NCBI RefSeq assembly: GCF_954871325.1
Contig: NC_088775.1
Span: 75,493,561-75,557,560, forward strand
Length of the DNA stretch: 64,000 nucleotides
Origin: Gordionus sp. m RMFG-2023
Taxonomy: Eukaryota > Nematomorpha > Gordioida > Chordodea > Parachordodidae
Reading direction: 5' to 3'
The translations under genes were made by a program, and so were the position numbers. The notes under the pieces are model-generated. The model did no database searches. It worked only from the letters and a program-made list of their open reading frames with translations, and was not told the DNA's origin. This document shows positions 47,590 through 61,356 of the stretch, one piece after another. Numbering within the stretch: position 1 is the stretch's first letter; every line of letters begins with the position of its first letter.

Positions 47590-50041
47590 TTTTTGTAAGA
47601 TAAGGAGTCACGTTGTCAGGGTTCAATTTCAACATCCGCTACAAAACGGGATCATCAAATATGAATGCCGATGCACTTTCCCGACTACCGCTCCCCGAAA
47701 TTGACCATCAAGACGAAAACGAAATAAACTAAATTATCCAAACACAAATTAAAGCTCTACCCCTTACCCGAGATGAAATTGAAGCCAAAACCATGCAAGA
47801 CCCTGAATTAACCCAAATCAAAGAGAACATTCTCAACGGCTGGCCCCCAAATGTAACAAACAACGAACTAAAAAATTTTTGGAATATAAAAAAACGAATT
47901 GTCGATAGACGGTGAGATAGTTGTCCGTGGAACCCGATTAATCATTGCGCAATCTTTATGTCCCGCGATATTACAAGAAATTCACAGGGGACATCCAGGA
48001 ATTGTAGGAATGAAAGAAACTGCCAGGATGTATGTCTGGTGGCCCCATTTAAACCTGGACATCAAAACAATCAATGAAACGTGCGACCATTGTCAGCAGT
48101 TCAAATAAAACTCTCCCCGAGTACTATTCCATAAATAGCCCACCGCCCACTCAGTCGGAGAAATGGTGCACGTCGACCTGGCAGGCCCCCTACAAAACGT
48201 GCTTTAGCTAATTCTGGTGGATGCTTTTTCCAAATGGCCAGAAATAACCCGCCTGAATAGCACAACCACCCTTGACCTCCTAACCGCTTTGGAATGCATT
48301 TATACTCACCTAGGATACCCACGAAACCTCATAACGGACAATGGACCCCAATTTGTCAGCCACGAATTTAACCAATTTTGTGACCACCTGAAATAACGCA
48401 TATTCGTACTCCACCATATCACCACAAAGTAACGAAATAGCGGAACGATTCGTACGAACTTTTAAAAATGCCATAAGAGGGTTTCCCCGCCCCGAAATTC
48501 AAACCAGCTGACCAATTTTCTGATATCATATAGAAACACCCCGCATCCGGCAACAAAACAAACACCCTATACTTAGGACGCAAAATCCGACGTCCATTAG
48601 ACCTCCTCCGAGAGAAATTAATATCCCGTCTTACACACTCTCCCATTCTCGCCGCCCTAAGCAAAGATGATCTAGTGTGGGTTCGAACACCCCCAACCGT
48701 TGCCCACCCAAAATGGAAAAAGGGAGTCATAAAAGACGTACAAGGATCCGTCGTTTATTACGTGGAAACCATAAACAAAACTCAACGATACTATCGCCGT
48801 GATATCCGACCTCGACGGGATCATAAATGCCCTGACACCGATGCAACCAGAGAAGATTACGTCTCCATATTCCCCAAAGATCCATACGCGATAGAGCCCA
48901 AAACACCATCCTACCAAATACAACGCCGAATCGTGACCACTATCACCAATCTGCCCCAAGCCGTCAATGGTAAAAAAAATGATTAACCACCCGAACCCCG
49001 CTTTTTCATGCAATAAGATTCTGGAAAACCGCAAGTCCATCACTAAGGTTGGGAAAGAACACTCTAATCCGCAGACCTAAAGGACAAACCGTAGCAACTC
49101 CAAACAAAAAGGCTCAACAAGTTACGAAGGGGAACCTGCAAATCCGTCAGAAACCCCACTAGGTAGCAGATTTTAAGCTGGGAGGAGCATAGAAATCTCA
49201 CAAAACACTGTTTTTTTGTTTTTTTTGCGCACCAAACCTTTATATATATATTTAAATACATTACCTTTTTATACCTACCTTCCCCCCCCCCCCCGAGTTT
49301 TTTTCCCCTTGTAGGATTAAAATCCGCCCTGACACAGCGGTGCGGCTATGCCGTTTATTTTGTTAGATGTTTTTACGTGTCTAAGTAAACAAACTTAGAA
49401 TTAAAATCCTCCCTAACACCGCGGTGCGGCTATGCCGTTTATTTTGTTAGATGTTTTTATGTGCCTAAGGTAATTAACTTAGGACTGAACCCCGCTCTAA
49501 TCCAGCGGTACGGCGTATGCCCGTTCTATTTTTTTTTGTTTATGGTTATAAAATATATTTTTAGTTAGGCCTGCAATCTGCCCTGATCCAGCAGTGCGGC
49601 GGTAGTAGAAGTTAAGCGAGGAAGAGTGTTGTGTTTAAACTAGTTTATAATAATTATTATGTCTTTGTTCTAGTGATATGTTTTTATATTACCATTTATA
49701 TTTTTTTGTTTTCTTTGTTCAATTAGAAGTGATGTGTTTTTCTCATTATCATGTATATCTTTTTTTCTTTGTTCACGTATACCGAGCATGTTTTGATTTC
49801 ATCCTCAAAACTGGTTCTAGCCAGTTTTCGAGATGGACCTGGATTATTAATATTCTTTTTTTTTATTTAATTTACCTATATAAAGACCTCGAAAAAGGAA
49901 ATTCGGGATCGAAATATTTTTATTATTTTGTTTTTTTAGTCCGATATTGGGATAATAAAATTTTACTTTTATTTTACGAGTAATTAAAATTTTGTGATTC
50001 ATTTATTTTTTTCTTGTGCCTTAATAAAATTTACTAAAATC
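47590..50041 (+). mobile_element. Ty3/Gypsy fossil A: RNase H end, integrase, 3' LTR-like block
   Basis: Parts in order: end of RNase H (MNADALSRLP), integrase zinc-binding region (HRGHPGIVGMKETARMYVWW), integrase core, C-terminal domain (48675-48986), then a purine-rich tract near 49178 and an LTR-like block of about 850 bp to 50041. That block contains repeats of about 107 nt (GCGGTGCGGCTATGCCG, 49300-49600). The integrase region has a clearly higher G+C content than its surroundings. The copy is broken and lacks its 5' part. Confidence 0.75.
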
Positions 50042-52464
50042 AATTGGCGTTTAATTCTCGTCGTAGTCCAGAGGATACCATGACTAAAACCATACCCAAA
50101 CCCGGTCCCCAGGATCCCATCATCGACCATCCCGGACCCCCGAACTCGGATAGTGTTTTCCCTTCTCAGACAGTGGGACCCGTCGGTCAAAATTTAACAC
50201 TGGCACCCAACGTGCTTTTGATACCCTACGATCAAGAGGAAGCCACCGACCAATATCTCGAACGATTTATGGTCATCAACCGTAACCAAACGGATGAAAA
50301 TCTTTTAGAATTATTCTCATCTTCTTGTGGTCACTGTTTGTATACAAAAATAAAATTGGCCTATGCTCCACCATGACGGAGCTATCAATGCAAGATATCA
50401 AGGTTATTCTAGGAAACAATAATAGTAACAATGTACTAGCAATTAATATTCTTCGCCATCGGGTACAAGATGGGGAAACCATTACCAAATATGCAAATGC
50501 GTTAATTACGTTAGCCACTCAATGCAACCTAGGCCCAAGCTGGGATCTATTCCTGTCATCCCAATTCGGAGCTGAAATTCAATCATCTGGAATTCGAGGC
50601 CGAGTAATTACGTCGGATGATTTAACGTTTAAAGGAAAGCCCAAACTTGGGAGATAGCAGAATCTCTGAACCAAAACAATTCATGGAATCAACCCATAAT
50701 AGCCTTAACCATACAGCCACAAGATATAACAATACACAATACCCACAACACCAAAATATACAACGTAATAATAATCCCACTTGTTACAAGTGTGGTAACA
50801 GGGGACATTACCAAATCTCTTGTCCATTCAGACAAACTTACAACAGTTTCCCTACCACATCCTACCAATCTACTAACCTAGTTACTCCAGAGCAAAAAAA
50901 GGAAGGGAATAAGGAGTACAGACACATTAATGTTATGACAGAATCAAACCATACCAATAACCACCCTTTTCGGGTAACCATAAAAATAAATAATTTACCT
51001 CTAGAAATGGAAATAGATACGGGCTCAGCTGTTTCAGTCATTGGAAAACAAACATGTGATTTACATTTTCATCTGATTCCGCTCAATGAAACTAATATAA
51101 TTCTGAAATCGTTTTCGGGACACAACATGCAGCCAATAGGACACTTCTTCGCGTTAATAAAATACCATGACAACTCCTACTCCTGTAAAATCCTTGTGAC
51201 AAATGGCAACCACTCATCCATAATTGGAAGAGATATACTAAATAAAATACCCAAAATCATTCAAGATATCACATCAAAAAAATCACTAAATAAAACAGCT
51301 ACAACAAAATTTTCCACGAATATTTTCTAATACCCTTGGGAATTTTCCAAACCAAATAGATATAAATCTACTCCCAAACACCCAACCCCGTTTAATTAAA
51401 CCCCGTACCGTACCCTATGCACTAAAGTCACAAATTGAACTAATATTAAAAGACTGGGAAAACATTGGGATTATCAGTAAATGCCGATACAGTAAATGGG
51501 GATCACCAATCGTACCTATTCAAAAGGCTGACAATACCTTACGCCTATGCATAGACTACAAAATTACCCTCAATCCGTGGGTCACTCCCGAATGTTATCC
51601 GATTTCCCGAATTGAAAACATTTTTGGAACACTACAGGAGGGATCCATTTTTTCTGTGATAGATCTGAAAGAAGCCTATACCCAAATTCCAGTCACGAAA
51701 ACCACGAGTGAATTGTTAACAATTAGTACCCATCTAGGCCCCTATTTCCTCCGCCCCTATGATTTTTCAAAGAACTATGGACATTGTGACGGCCGGCCTT
51801 AAAAAAACTGTTACGTATTTGGACGATATTCTGGTATCAGGAAAAACACAGGAGGAACACTGGTACAATTCATCAGCTCCTCACACGATTAAATGATTTC
51901 AATTTAAAGATAAATTTAAAAAAGTGCAAACTAGCTCAACCATTGGTGGAATATTTAGGCCACATTATCAATGCAGACGGGTTAACTCCAAGTCCTAAAA
52001 CGACAGAATCAATCAAAAACTGTCCCGTTCCAAAGAACGTCCACGAAGTACGATCCTTTATTGGACTCGTTACCTACTACGCCAAATTTATACCGCAAAT
52101 GTCTATCATAGCTAAACCACTATACGATCTATTACACCAAGGGGGTAAAATTTAACTGGGACCAAACCCAATCGGACAGCTTTAACTTGATCAAATCTTT
52201 ACTTATATCCTCCCAAATTTTATGCAATTACAATCTCGAAAAAATTTTAACCTTATCTTGTGATGCGTCCACTTATGGGATAGGAGCTGTTCTATCACAC
52301 CTATGGGATAACGAAATCGAAAAGCCAATAGCCTATGCGTCCCGAACCTTATCCAAAGCCGAAATCAAGTATTCAAACGTTAATCAATCTAAGACCCGAG
52401 TTAAAAAAGATTGTATATTTAAAAACATGCATCGAAATATTTTTGTTTGTAAATGTAGAGGGGG
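50042..52464 (+). mobile_element. Ty3/Gypsy fossil B: gag, protease, reverse transcriptase, part of RNase H
   Basis: Starts right after the LTR-like block with TTGGCGTTTAATTCTCG (primer-binding-site position). Parts in order: gag (50044-50660), CCHC knuckle (CYKCGNRGHYQISC), aspartic protease (DTGSAVSVIG), reverse transcriptase (YLDDILVSG near 51820) and the start of RNase H (SCDASTYGIGAVLS). Several breaks. Its 3' side is interrupted by fossil C. Confidence 0.8.
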
Positions 52465-55400
52465 AAGTCACATCATATTTATTAATTCGAATGTTCCATT
52501 CTTTTTATAAAATATATATTAAATATAATACAATTTATCATATTTCCTTCAAACATTTTAAAGTTAGATTTCCTCAATAAACCTCTTTGTAGGTTTACTT
52601 TTTCTTGATGAACGACGTAATGCGGTAATAGATTTCATTAAATTTTCCCCAAGATGCTCTCTGTGAATCATTCCTAACCCTGCATTTCTTAATTTCTAAG
52701 GAATATCCAATCTCCCATTCCATTCTAAAATATCACGATCGACAGAAAGCTCTTCCTGTCGATTATAGAAATTAACAATTTCTTTATCTTTATGTCGACC
52801 AATGTTCTGCCAACTTCGCTGAATGTGCATTGCTATTTTTTTTAATATTACATCTTACTTCGACTCTTTTCGTAAAATATTTTCTGACAATTGCATATCA
52901 TCCAAGTTAATACTTCAAATATCTAAAGCATGTTTAGAATCTTGATTCTCTTCCAAGTCTAATATCGGCGGAAGTCTTGATAATGCGTCAGCGATTACAT
53001 TTTTATTACCAGGTATATATTCTATTGTAAAATCATAAGAAGCCAACTTCAGGGCCCATCGTGTCAAACGATTATTAGAAATTTTAGGTAAAGAGCGTTT
53101 TTCCTCAAATAATTGCTCTAATGGTTTATGATCAGTTTGAAATAAAAGTTTCCTACAAATGAATAAAATTTTAAATAAAAGTGTTCGAGCTTCTTTATCA
53201 ATCAGAGCATATTGTTCTATGATTCTAATAATGTACATGCGCGAACAAAATAGTATTTGTCCTTCCGTCTACTAATTAATGTAACAACACAGCTTGAAAC
53301 AGATGCGTCGTATTCCAAAATTGTAAGCAACTGCGCTTTATAAGGAATTAATTTTCATCGGAAGACAATAATTTATTAACCTCATCGAAGGATATGTGTT
53401 TATCTTTCGTCCACCGCCATGATACTCTCACGTTCGTTAATCTATGTAATAGCACCCCTTTATAATGTAGAATACGAATAAAACGTTCATGATAATTCAC
53501 GAGTCCTTGAAAAGATCTAAGTTGTTGTATATTCTTAGGTTTTGGCGCATTTCGGATAGCCTTCACCTTTTATGGATTAGAATGTACACCGAATTTATCA
53601 ATAATTACCCCTAAAAATGAAACCGATTTTTGTAAAAATCTCACTTTCGTCAATTTCGCTTAAGACCAGCCGTCTGTAATCTGTCTAACACGATTCACAA
53701 ATTTTTATGTGCTCCTCCTACCAGAAATAATTATGTCATCTAAGCTAAGTAGACACCTGTCATTTGGCAATCTTTTAGCAACTCACCCATATATCTCTGG
53801 AATATAATAGGTGCACTTGCCAATCCAAAATGTAATGGTCGGTAACAAATACCCCTTATGAGTGAGTCACTATCGTTAGGAATTTCTGAAATTCCAATTC
53901 TACTTCAATCTGTAAATATGCATCTTTCAGATCTATCATGGTAAATTTATCACCACCTTGGATTTTCTCTAACAAATCGTCTAAGATAGGAATAACATGA
54001 TGGTGATACAATAAACACGGATTGAGTTAACTTTGAAATCAGCGCAAATTCGAATATACGTTTGGCGTTGACTACTGTACCCTATTATAGTCGAATCAAT
54101 CTTTTTGATAATTCCCTCAGCCACTAATCGGTCTAATTCCATTTCAATTGCTTTGCGAAGTGAAAATGGTACCCTACCAGCTGGAAACAATCTTGGTACA
54201 GCGGTATCCTTTAAATGTATTTGCACCGCAAAATTACGTATATGTCCCATCTTATTATCAAATATTTCTTGATGTTTATAAATCAAATCTCGAATTCTTG
54301 AATCTAATGTTATGTAACATTTTTCTTTGTCAATAGTGTTGACCGAATTGCATACTTGTTTAATCATAACCTGACGAGGCATTCCTAAATTGAATACTAT
54401 ATCCATGGTAATCCGAAAAGAGGCACCCCAGTTGTGTTCATTATTATCACGGGTAGGGTCCTTGTCTGCAGCGTCTATATGAGCGGGAGGGGTAGGAGTT
54501 TGCATCCTATTTTTTAAGGGGGTAGGGCGTAAGCTGCTTTAATGGGGGTAGGATAAAAAAAAATTTTTTTTTTTGGGGGGGGGGGGGAGTTATCTATCAA
54601 ATTTTGAGATGAAATAGGACAAAATTTATTTCCGTAAAAATTAATACTTTTATTATAGTATTATTATAATACAATTCATCGACTAAATCTATATATTGCA
54701 AACAATCATACACATTGTTTTCCAAATAAACTATCCTTTTAAATGTAATTTAAAAAGTTTAGATATTTCAGCAAGCTCATAATGCCATAATAATTAATTC
54801 ATTGTAAATAATGGAGGTTTTTTATTATCTAAAAAATAAATTCTTTATATTCAGAAAATATCGATAGTTGGTAGTAGAGATAGATTAATATAAATTATCC
54901 TCTATAAATTATTTGAAAAGAGTATCAATAAATAAATAGGTCAACATAATGATAAAGAGAGACCGCCGCTAAAGATGGTGTAAATTTTTTAGGGGGTAGG
55001 CAATGGTTTTTGAAGGGGGTTTGCAGCCAGTGAAAATCCTGTCATGTAGACGCTGCTTGTCTGTGATCCAATCCTAACACTGACTTGGGTCTCGCCCTTA
55101 ACATCTAACCGATGATAACCAAATACAGTCAATGGACTGGTTGGCCTAATTTTTGGTCGTCCATTACTTATGCATATATCAATTCCTATCAATGACGCTT
55201 GCGCAACAGTGTCAAAATCAAATTCAACATCTAATCCATTTATCTCTTCAGTTAATTTTGCTCAATTCTCTCGATTTTGATGAATCTTCCATATGTTATC
55301 AATCACTTGATGACATTCTTATATAATTTAAATTTTTTGATTTACAACAAACTGCAAAATGACCAATTCTTTTACATTTGTTACACGCCACAGTTGTAGT

Positions 55401-56430
55401 TGGACATAACACTTCTCGGTTATAAATAAACCCAAATATATAACATTTAAGTTTTTTATAATCTTTATCAAGGTTTTTATTATATTTGTATTTATTATTC
55501 TCTTTATCAAATGTATTATTATACTTGACTTTATTATAGCTTTTATCAAACGTAGTCGTTTTAAATGGATTATATAATTATTATTATTATCTTTTCTTTT
55601 GTTAATATCATTTATCTTATTGACAACCTGCATATTATTTGTCTTCTTTATCTGGTCGCTCAGAAGCTATTGCCATATCAAAAATAAATTGGAAAGTCAA
55701 TACATTATTATCTCGATCCGTCGGGATATAAAGCCCTAAGATCTCTTTCCAATCCTTGCATTTCCATGCCAACCATAAAGTGATCACGTAAACGCTCATC
55801 AATATCATTAAGATAATGACAACGCTTGCCAATTGTTGTAATGTTATCTGCAAATTCAGTTATGGTTTCAGTTGATCTTCGTAGTCTAACCAAATCAAAT
55901 CTAGAAGCAAAAGTTGTTGACGTCAGTTTAAATTTAAAACATATTGACCTAATTTCCTTAAAAGATAACGTTTCAATCGAATCAGGATAACAAGAACGGT
56001 CCACCAACTCATATTCTTAATGCCAAAAAATGTTAAAAATATATCTTAATATTGACATTCAATAGGGATAACATTTTTTAACCGAAAACTGGCTTCCCAT
56101 TGGGAAACCTATCTAAATAGAACTTTCGCCAGAATTTAATCGTAGATAAATTCGCCAATTTTCTTTTATCATCCAAATTTTCTGAATTTCCATTTAGGGA
56201 ATTAATTTATCCATTTAAGGAATTATTTTAAACACTCTTCGCCATTAACAACTACGACTAATTATTAGCTATTTTAATATATATCGTTTTATTATTATTT
56301 TAAAAATTGTCACATCATATTTATCAATTCGAATGTCCCATTCTTTTTTATAAAATATATAATTAATAACATTTAATACAATTTATTACACAAACATCTT
56401 TGAATCATTTTTGAAATTCAAAACTTTTTC
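52465..56430 (-). mobile_element. Ty3/Gypsy fossil C, inserted into fossil B, opposite strand
   Basis: Similar end repeats (GTCACATCATATTTAT... at about 52465-52575 and 56310-56430) bound a minus-strand element. Parts in order from the right: gag (56007-55640), a knuckle region, protease region (about 55190), reverse transcriptase (54340-53600), RNase H (TDHKPLEQLFEE, NVIADALSRLP; 53238-52915) and a remnant of the integrase start. Much of the integrase is absent and the copy is extensively broken. Confidence 0.75.
54560..54600. repeat. T/G homopolymer runs
   Basis: Adjacent T and G runs inside fossil C; they may also be assembly-sensitive. Confidence 0.6.
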
Positions 56431-57032
56431 TTTATCATTATTACTTGTAAAATGTTTTTGTAAATGCTCCCGTAAATATTGTGTTTAATTTTTAAATTTA
56501 AAGAATTCTTAAGTTTATTGATAAGAGCGTGATAAACAGATTGTATTTGTAAATTATTTATGTTGATTGATTTAAATTTGAATATTATTTATTTTATATG
56601 TTGATTGATTTAAATTTGAATATTATTTATTTTATATTTAAGTTGTTCAATTAACTTTTAAATAATATATATATAATGTTTTTAGATGAAAAATATATAG
56701 TAATAAAATTTGATTTAAAAAAAGATAATAAAATAGTAAAAATAAGTTCTTACAATTTTTATTATTTACATGGTGCCCCGGTTACGGTGGTACGTTTTTC
56801 GTTTTAAATTAAAGTTAAATGATAAAAGTTTAAAAAAAAAATTAAAAAAAATATCCTTACCTTGATTTCTTTTGTAAAAATAAAAACTTGTTAACTTCTG
56901 GTTTCTTTTATGGCGCCCTCTTACGTTTTTGTAAAAAAAAAAGAATAAAATATAGAAAATTTGCCTAAAATTAAAATAAAAAGTATAAATTAAACTAAAT
57001 TTGAAATTGATGACTACCTTATTTATTGATTT

Positions 57033-57430
57033 GACTACCTATTGTGACGATTGCTTAATCCATTGAGATGACTCTATTTATATGACTACCTATTGTGACG
57101 ATTGCTTAATCCATTGAGATGACTCTATTTATATGACTACCTATTGTGACGATTGCTTAATCCATTGAGATGACTCTATTTATATGACTACCTATTGTGA
57201 TGACTATCTAACCTATGGAGATTGCTTAACCTATGGAGATGACTACCTATTATGACTCTACCTTGTGCTTAACCTATGGAGATGACTACCTATTATGACT
57301 ACCTTATCTATTGTGACTACCTAATCTACTGAGATGACTATCTAACCTATGGAGACTGCTTAACCTATGGAGATGACTACCTATTATGACTACCTTATCT
57401 ATTGTGACTACCTAATCTACTGAGATGACC
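57033..57430. repeat. 51-nt minisatellite inside the LTR element
   Basis: Three near-identical 51-nt units start at 57033, 57084 and 57135 (GACTACCTATTGTGACGATT). Shorter, rearranged units of GACTACC, TAACCTATGGAGATGACT and TATTATGACTACC continue to 57430. Confidence 0.85.
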
Positions 57431-58099
57431 AAAAATCAAACCTTAGTACGTTCTTTCATGCAAAAAGCTTCTTTCTTTATGGTGTCCCGGCTCTGGATGT
57501 TGGACTGGAATATGATAGCCAGCACCTAACCTAAGGTGGCAACCTAGAAAGAACCAATATGAAAGTTGGACGTTAGGTTATGAATTCTATTTTGTGAGAC
57601 CAATGATGATTACTTATTATTCTAATCCACGTAAGAAGAAAAGTTATTAAAAATTAAAATTTTATGCCAGGATAAAGGCATGTTATAAATTTTTAAAATT
57701 ACTAAAATGTAAAATCATAATGGATAATATTGATATTTTTTGATTTCTTGAATGATGACGAATTGTTGTTAATTAACAAAACCTAAATATGAATTCTTAG
57801 ATATAATTAAAAATAAACCATTAAAAATCCTAAACAAGAAGATAAAACTTAATTTTAAATATGTTAAAATGTAATTAAAACATATGAATTAAAAGGGATT
57901 GATTTAAATAACCCTTATAAGTAATACTTAATATGAAAAAAATGTTTTTGAAATAAAGCTTTTGAAGACAAAAGGTTATGTAAAAATTAAACATCATTAT
58001 TTTAGAAAAATATTGTGTGAAATTTAAATTTTTTTTAAGAGAGGGAAAGGTGCATAATATTTGCATATTTTAACCTCTGAGATTGAAAATAAATAAAAA

Positions 58100-58230
58100 T
58101 AAATTAAATATTAAAACGCTAGTAATTAAATATTGAAACGCTAAAAAATGTAAAACGTAAAAAAATATAAAACGCTAAAAAAGGCTAAAAATATAAAACG
58201 CATAAAACGCTAAAAGTATAAAACGCTATG
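58100..58230. repeat. Irregular AAAACGCTAAAA repeat
   Basis: About ten imperfect units of AAACGCTAAAAAT/TATAAAACGC. Lies inside the non-coding LTR element. Confidence 0.6.
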
Positions 58231-58842
58231 ATTAGCTTAACACCTAAAAAATAATATAATAATATTTTATTCCAAAATTCAAAATTTTATTTGTGCATAT
58301 TATTCATACATTTGATTTGATCAACTATTCCAAATTATATATTCCGATTTATTCCAAATTCCAATATTCAACTGGATTAATTATGAAACATGATAATAAC
58401 AATTTTGAGAAATGTAAACAACATACGATAAGGATATTAAACCAACGATAACGTTCAACGATTTTATCAAACCTACGCTATTGATTCAAGCCTACAGAAA
58501 ACGTACAAACTCACGCAACTCTAATAAACGATTTTACCAAACCTACGTGATAGAATCAAGCCTACGAAAACATTTGAGACTTATGCGCTAACCAAGATAA
58601 AACCGAGTACAATCGAAACAGGAAAAAACTTCTGGGACAACAAGCTCTCGATGACTGCTGAGAAGAAGCTTCGTTATTTGTAGAAGAGGGGGAATGTTGA
58701 TTGATTTAAATTTGAATATTATTTATTTTATATGTTGATTGATTTAAATTTGAATATTATTTATTTTATATTTAAGTTGTTCAATTAACTTTTAAAAAAA
58801 AGGATAATAAAATAGTAAAATACATTTATTATTTACAATTTA

Positions 58843-59600
58843 ATAAAGTGCTAACTTTAAGAACAAAACCTAGATCAAATACATATTATTTTAATTTGTT
58901 CAAAAGGGGAGAAGTGTTAAAAAACGTGATTGAGTAAAAAGGCATGCAATCGAATCATGACTAAATCGTGACATCTAGCAATCCAGCATTTAGCCAGTCT
59001 CTATATGAAAGCAGGGGTAGAAATAATTCGACTCCATATCAATCATGGTTGGAATGTGGAGATCTAAGGGATTAAGATATAAAATATTTTTGTGCAATCA
59101 ATTTGCCTATACATAAATACCTAAAATTAATTCTGAGAATTCTTGAGCTCAATATATCATATTTAATTACTATATAATCATTTGATAAATTAATTCGGCT
59201 GTCATTGAAGAATATAAATTCAAAATAACGTGAGATTTTTGAGGCACAAAATCAAATCTTTCATAATTCCATTTGAAAAATATATAAAGAATTACCAAAT
59301 ATCTAAAATAATTTAAATTTATTTTATATTTGATTCGTATTCAAATTAATTTTGTGTTCGTGAAACTGGAATCGAATATTGAATACTTTTTGATAGACCT
59401 AATTATAGATGACAAATTTGTTTACAATTTATTTTCAATTGTTTACTACTCATTTTGGATAAGCCATAGAAATTAATATTATAATCAAATGAAAAAGGAT
59501 AAATTAACTATAAAAATATCATGTAAACTATTTGAAAATTAAAATCTATATAAAAAACGGTATAATAAAAAAAAATTAGTATAATAAATTGTATGTTGGG
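58843..59600. other. Intergenic AT-rich DNA
   Basis: No gene, repeat or element recognised up to the 3' end of the LINE. Confidence 0.4.
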
Positions 59601-59610
59601 TGGGAGGAGG

Positions 59611-60240
59611 TCAAGAAAGGGAGCCGTGGATGGCAATGCAGTTAGATCTGCATATATCAATAGATATGCGCTGTCTGAGATAGAAGCCTTCCTGTGGGTC
59701 ACCAGTGATGGCGCGAATTTTTTTACCAAGGGATTTGAAGAAGGTTAGGGGATGATTGCCAAAAAAAACGGTTGTGTCGGATACGATTGGTATGAGATTG
59801 CAATTGGTTAGGGAAGTGTATTTATTAATTTCAGAGTTTTCAGCTTGTACGAATGAGTTGTTATTAAAAGAGGGAGCAAATCGGTCGTTGCAAGTATAAT
59901 CCCATGCTAATGGAGTTCCATTACTCCAAGGTATTAAGGTCAGCCCATCTGGCCGTATATTATTCTCGGTTGAGAGACCACAGGGTTCAAGGGTTGCAGG
60001 AATTTGAGCTGAGCGTAGAGCACGGAGAATGGTGCCGTTAACTGCACGGTGTCGAGAATGTCTACCTTTAGAGAATCGACAATGAAGAGGATGATGTCCA
60101 AAACAATCAACGGGTTGGGAACATAATGTACATGTGGAGTTGGCCAGTATTATACAACCAAGACGGAACCTATTGCTATGCCTAATTCTTCGTCTGTTAA
60201 GAGAAGTCCTAAGTTTGATCTGGGCAAAGCTTCTAACCAC
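59611..60240 (-). pseudogene. LINE ORF fragment: CCHC plus restriction-like endonuclease
   Basis: A 209-codon open frame carries C-x2-C...H-x4-C, then RHRAVNGTILRALRSA, EPCGL and RPDG...WD.T. It is the best-preserved piece of this LINE. Confidence 0.75.
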
Positions 60241-61356
60241 TCATAGCCCGATAGGGAAGGCAAAAGTTGTGGAACTTGCAGTTGTGGGAGAGAGATGATC
60301 AACTGTTAAGGATTCATCAACTGTAATGGGAGATAATAAATGTGAAAGGATAGACGGGGATCCCTTAGAAGCAGCACTCGATATTAGATATTCAACGGAG
60401 TGGCGTATTAAGGGAAGATCCCAGTCATGTTGTTTTCGTGATGTGGGGATTGGAGCGGAAAGGGAATTCTCTTTTCAGATTGTTAAGGCGTGGGGAAGGT
60501 GGGGGTCTGTGGGGTTATTGTTAAGTGATAGACTAATTAAGCGGCAGCTTGATTCTGAGGCTAAAAAGGCAGCAAGACTGAGTGACGCGGGTGATCTTAA
60601 GCCAAGACCCCCAAATTTCTAGGATAAGGAGGCCTGCATCCAAGAATTAGGGCTGAATTTTATATTAAGGATTCCTTCTAAAGAGTCTTTGATTGTTGAT
60701 TCTATTTGGGTGAGAATTTCCTGGAATAAGAAAAGTTGGGCAGAGCGGAAGGCGTGTTGAATTTTTGGGATAAAGAAAAAGTTTTTGAGAAGGAAGAAAG
60801 CTTGATGGGAAGGCTTGAAAGATTATATGTAAAAGGTTAAAATTACGGAAAAATTTTGTTTTGAAATATTGATCCAAGATGTGTGAACCCGGATAGGTTA
60901 ATGGGTGTGAAGTAATGAGGAGCGGTAAAGGTTTCATCTGGTGAATAAAATTCGCATTTATTGTTATTAAGAGACAACCCTGAAATATTGTTAGATTTTT
61001 AGGAGTTCATCATATGGACCAGCAAGGGTTCCATCATCCAAATATCAAACATTGAGGGTCAAATTTGTCTCACGATTTATCGATTCAATGATCGACTGGA
61101 TACCTAGGCAAAAAAGGGCGGGTCCAAGGGGATCACCCTGTTGAATGCCTTGCCTTGATTCAATTATTGTATTTTGAATTTAAGGTAGGATGAATTGTTA
61201 TAAGAGACAAAAAGATATAGAGAATATTCTAGAAATCGTCAGATAATGGGGAGAAAGTGTTCTCGTTTTAGAGAGTTAAAGGCGTTTTTAAAATCCACTT
61301 TTAGTATGCAGTTTTTAGTGGAGTGAAGTTGGATACGTGTGGCGTGGGAGGCCGCT

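Larger units (their letters stand above)
56561..58837 (+). mobile_element. Non-coding LTR element (LARD/TRIM-like) with intact ends
   Basis: The two LTRs (56561-56770 and 58695-58837) both begin TGTTGATTGATTTAAATT and end ATTATTTACA. An exact 5-bp target duplication ATTTA lies outside (56556-56560 and 58838-58842). The primer-binding site TGGTGCCCCGG abuts the left LTR at 56771 and a polypurine tract AGAAGAGGGGGAA abuts the right LTR. The interior has no gag or pol; it holds minisatellites (57033-57430; 58100-58230). The ends look whole; the right LTR is shorter than the left. It must depend on another element for movement. Confidence 0.85.

Noticed and set aside
48101-49043. Several minus-strand open frames opposite the integrase region
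   Set aside because: Shadows of the plus-strand Gypsy integrase; no protein-like motifs.
60326-60622. Plus-strand 98-codon open frame
   Set aside because: Antisense shadow of the RLE-type LINE.
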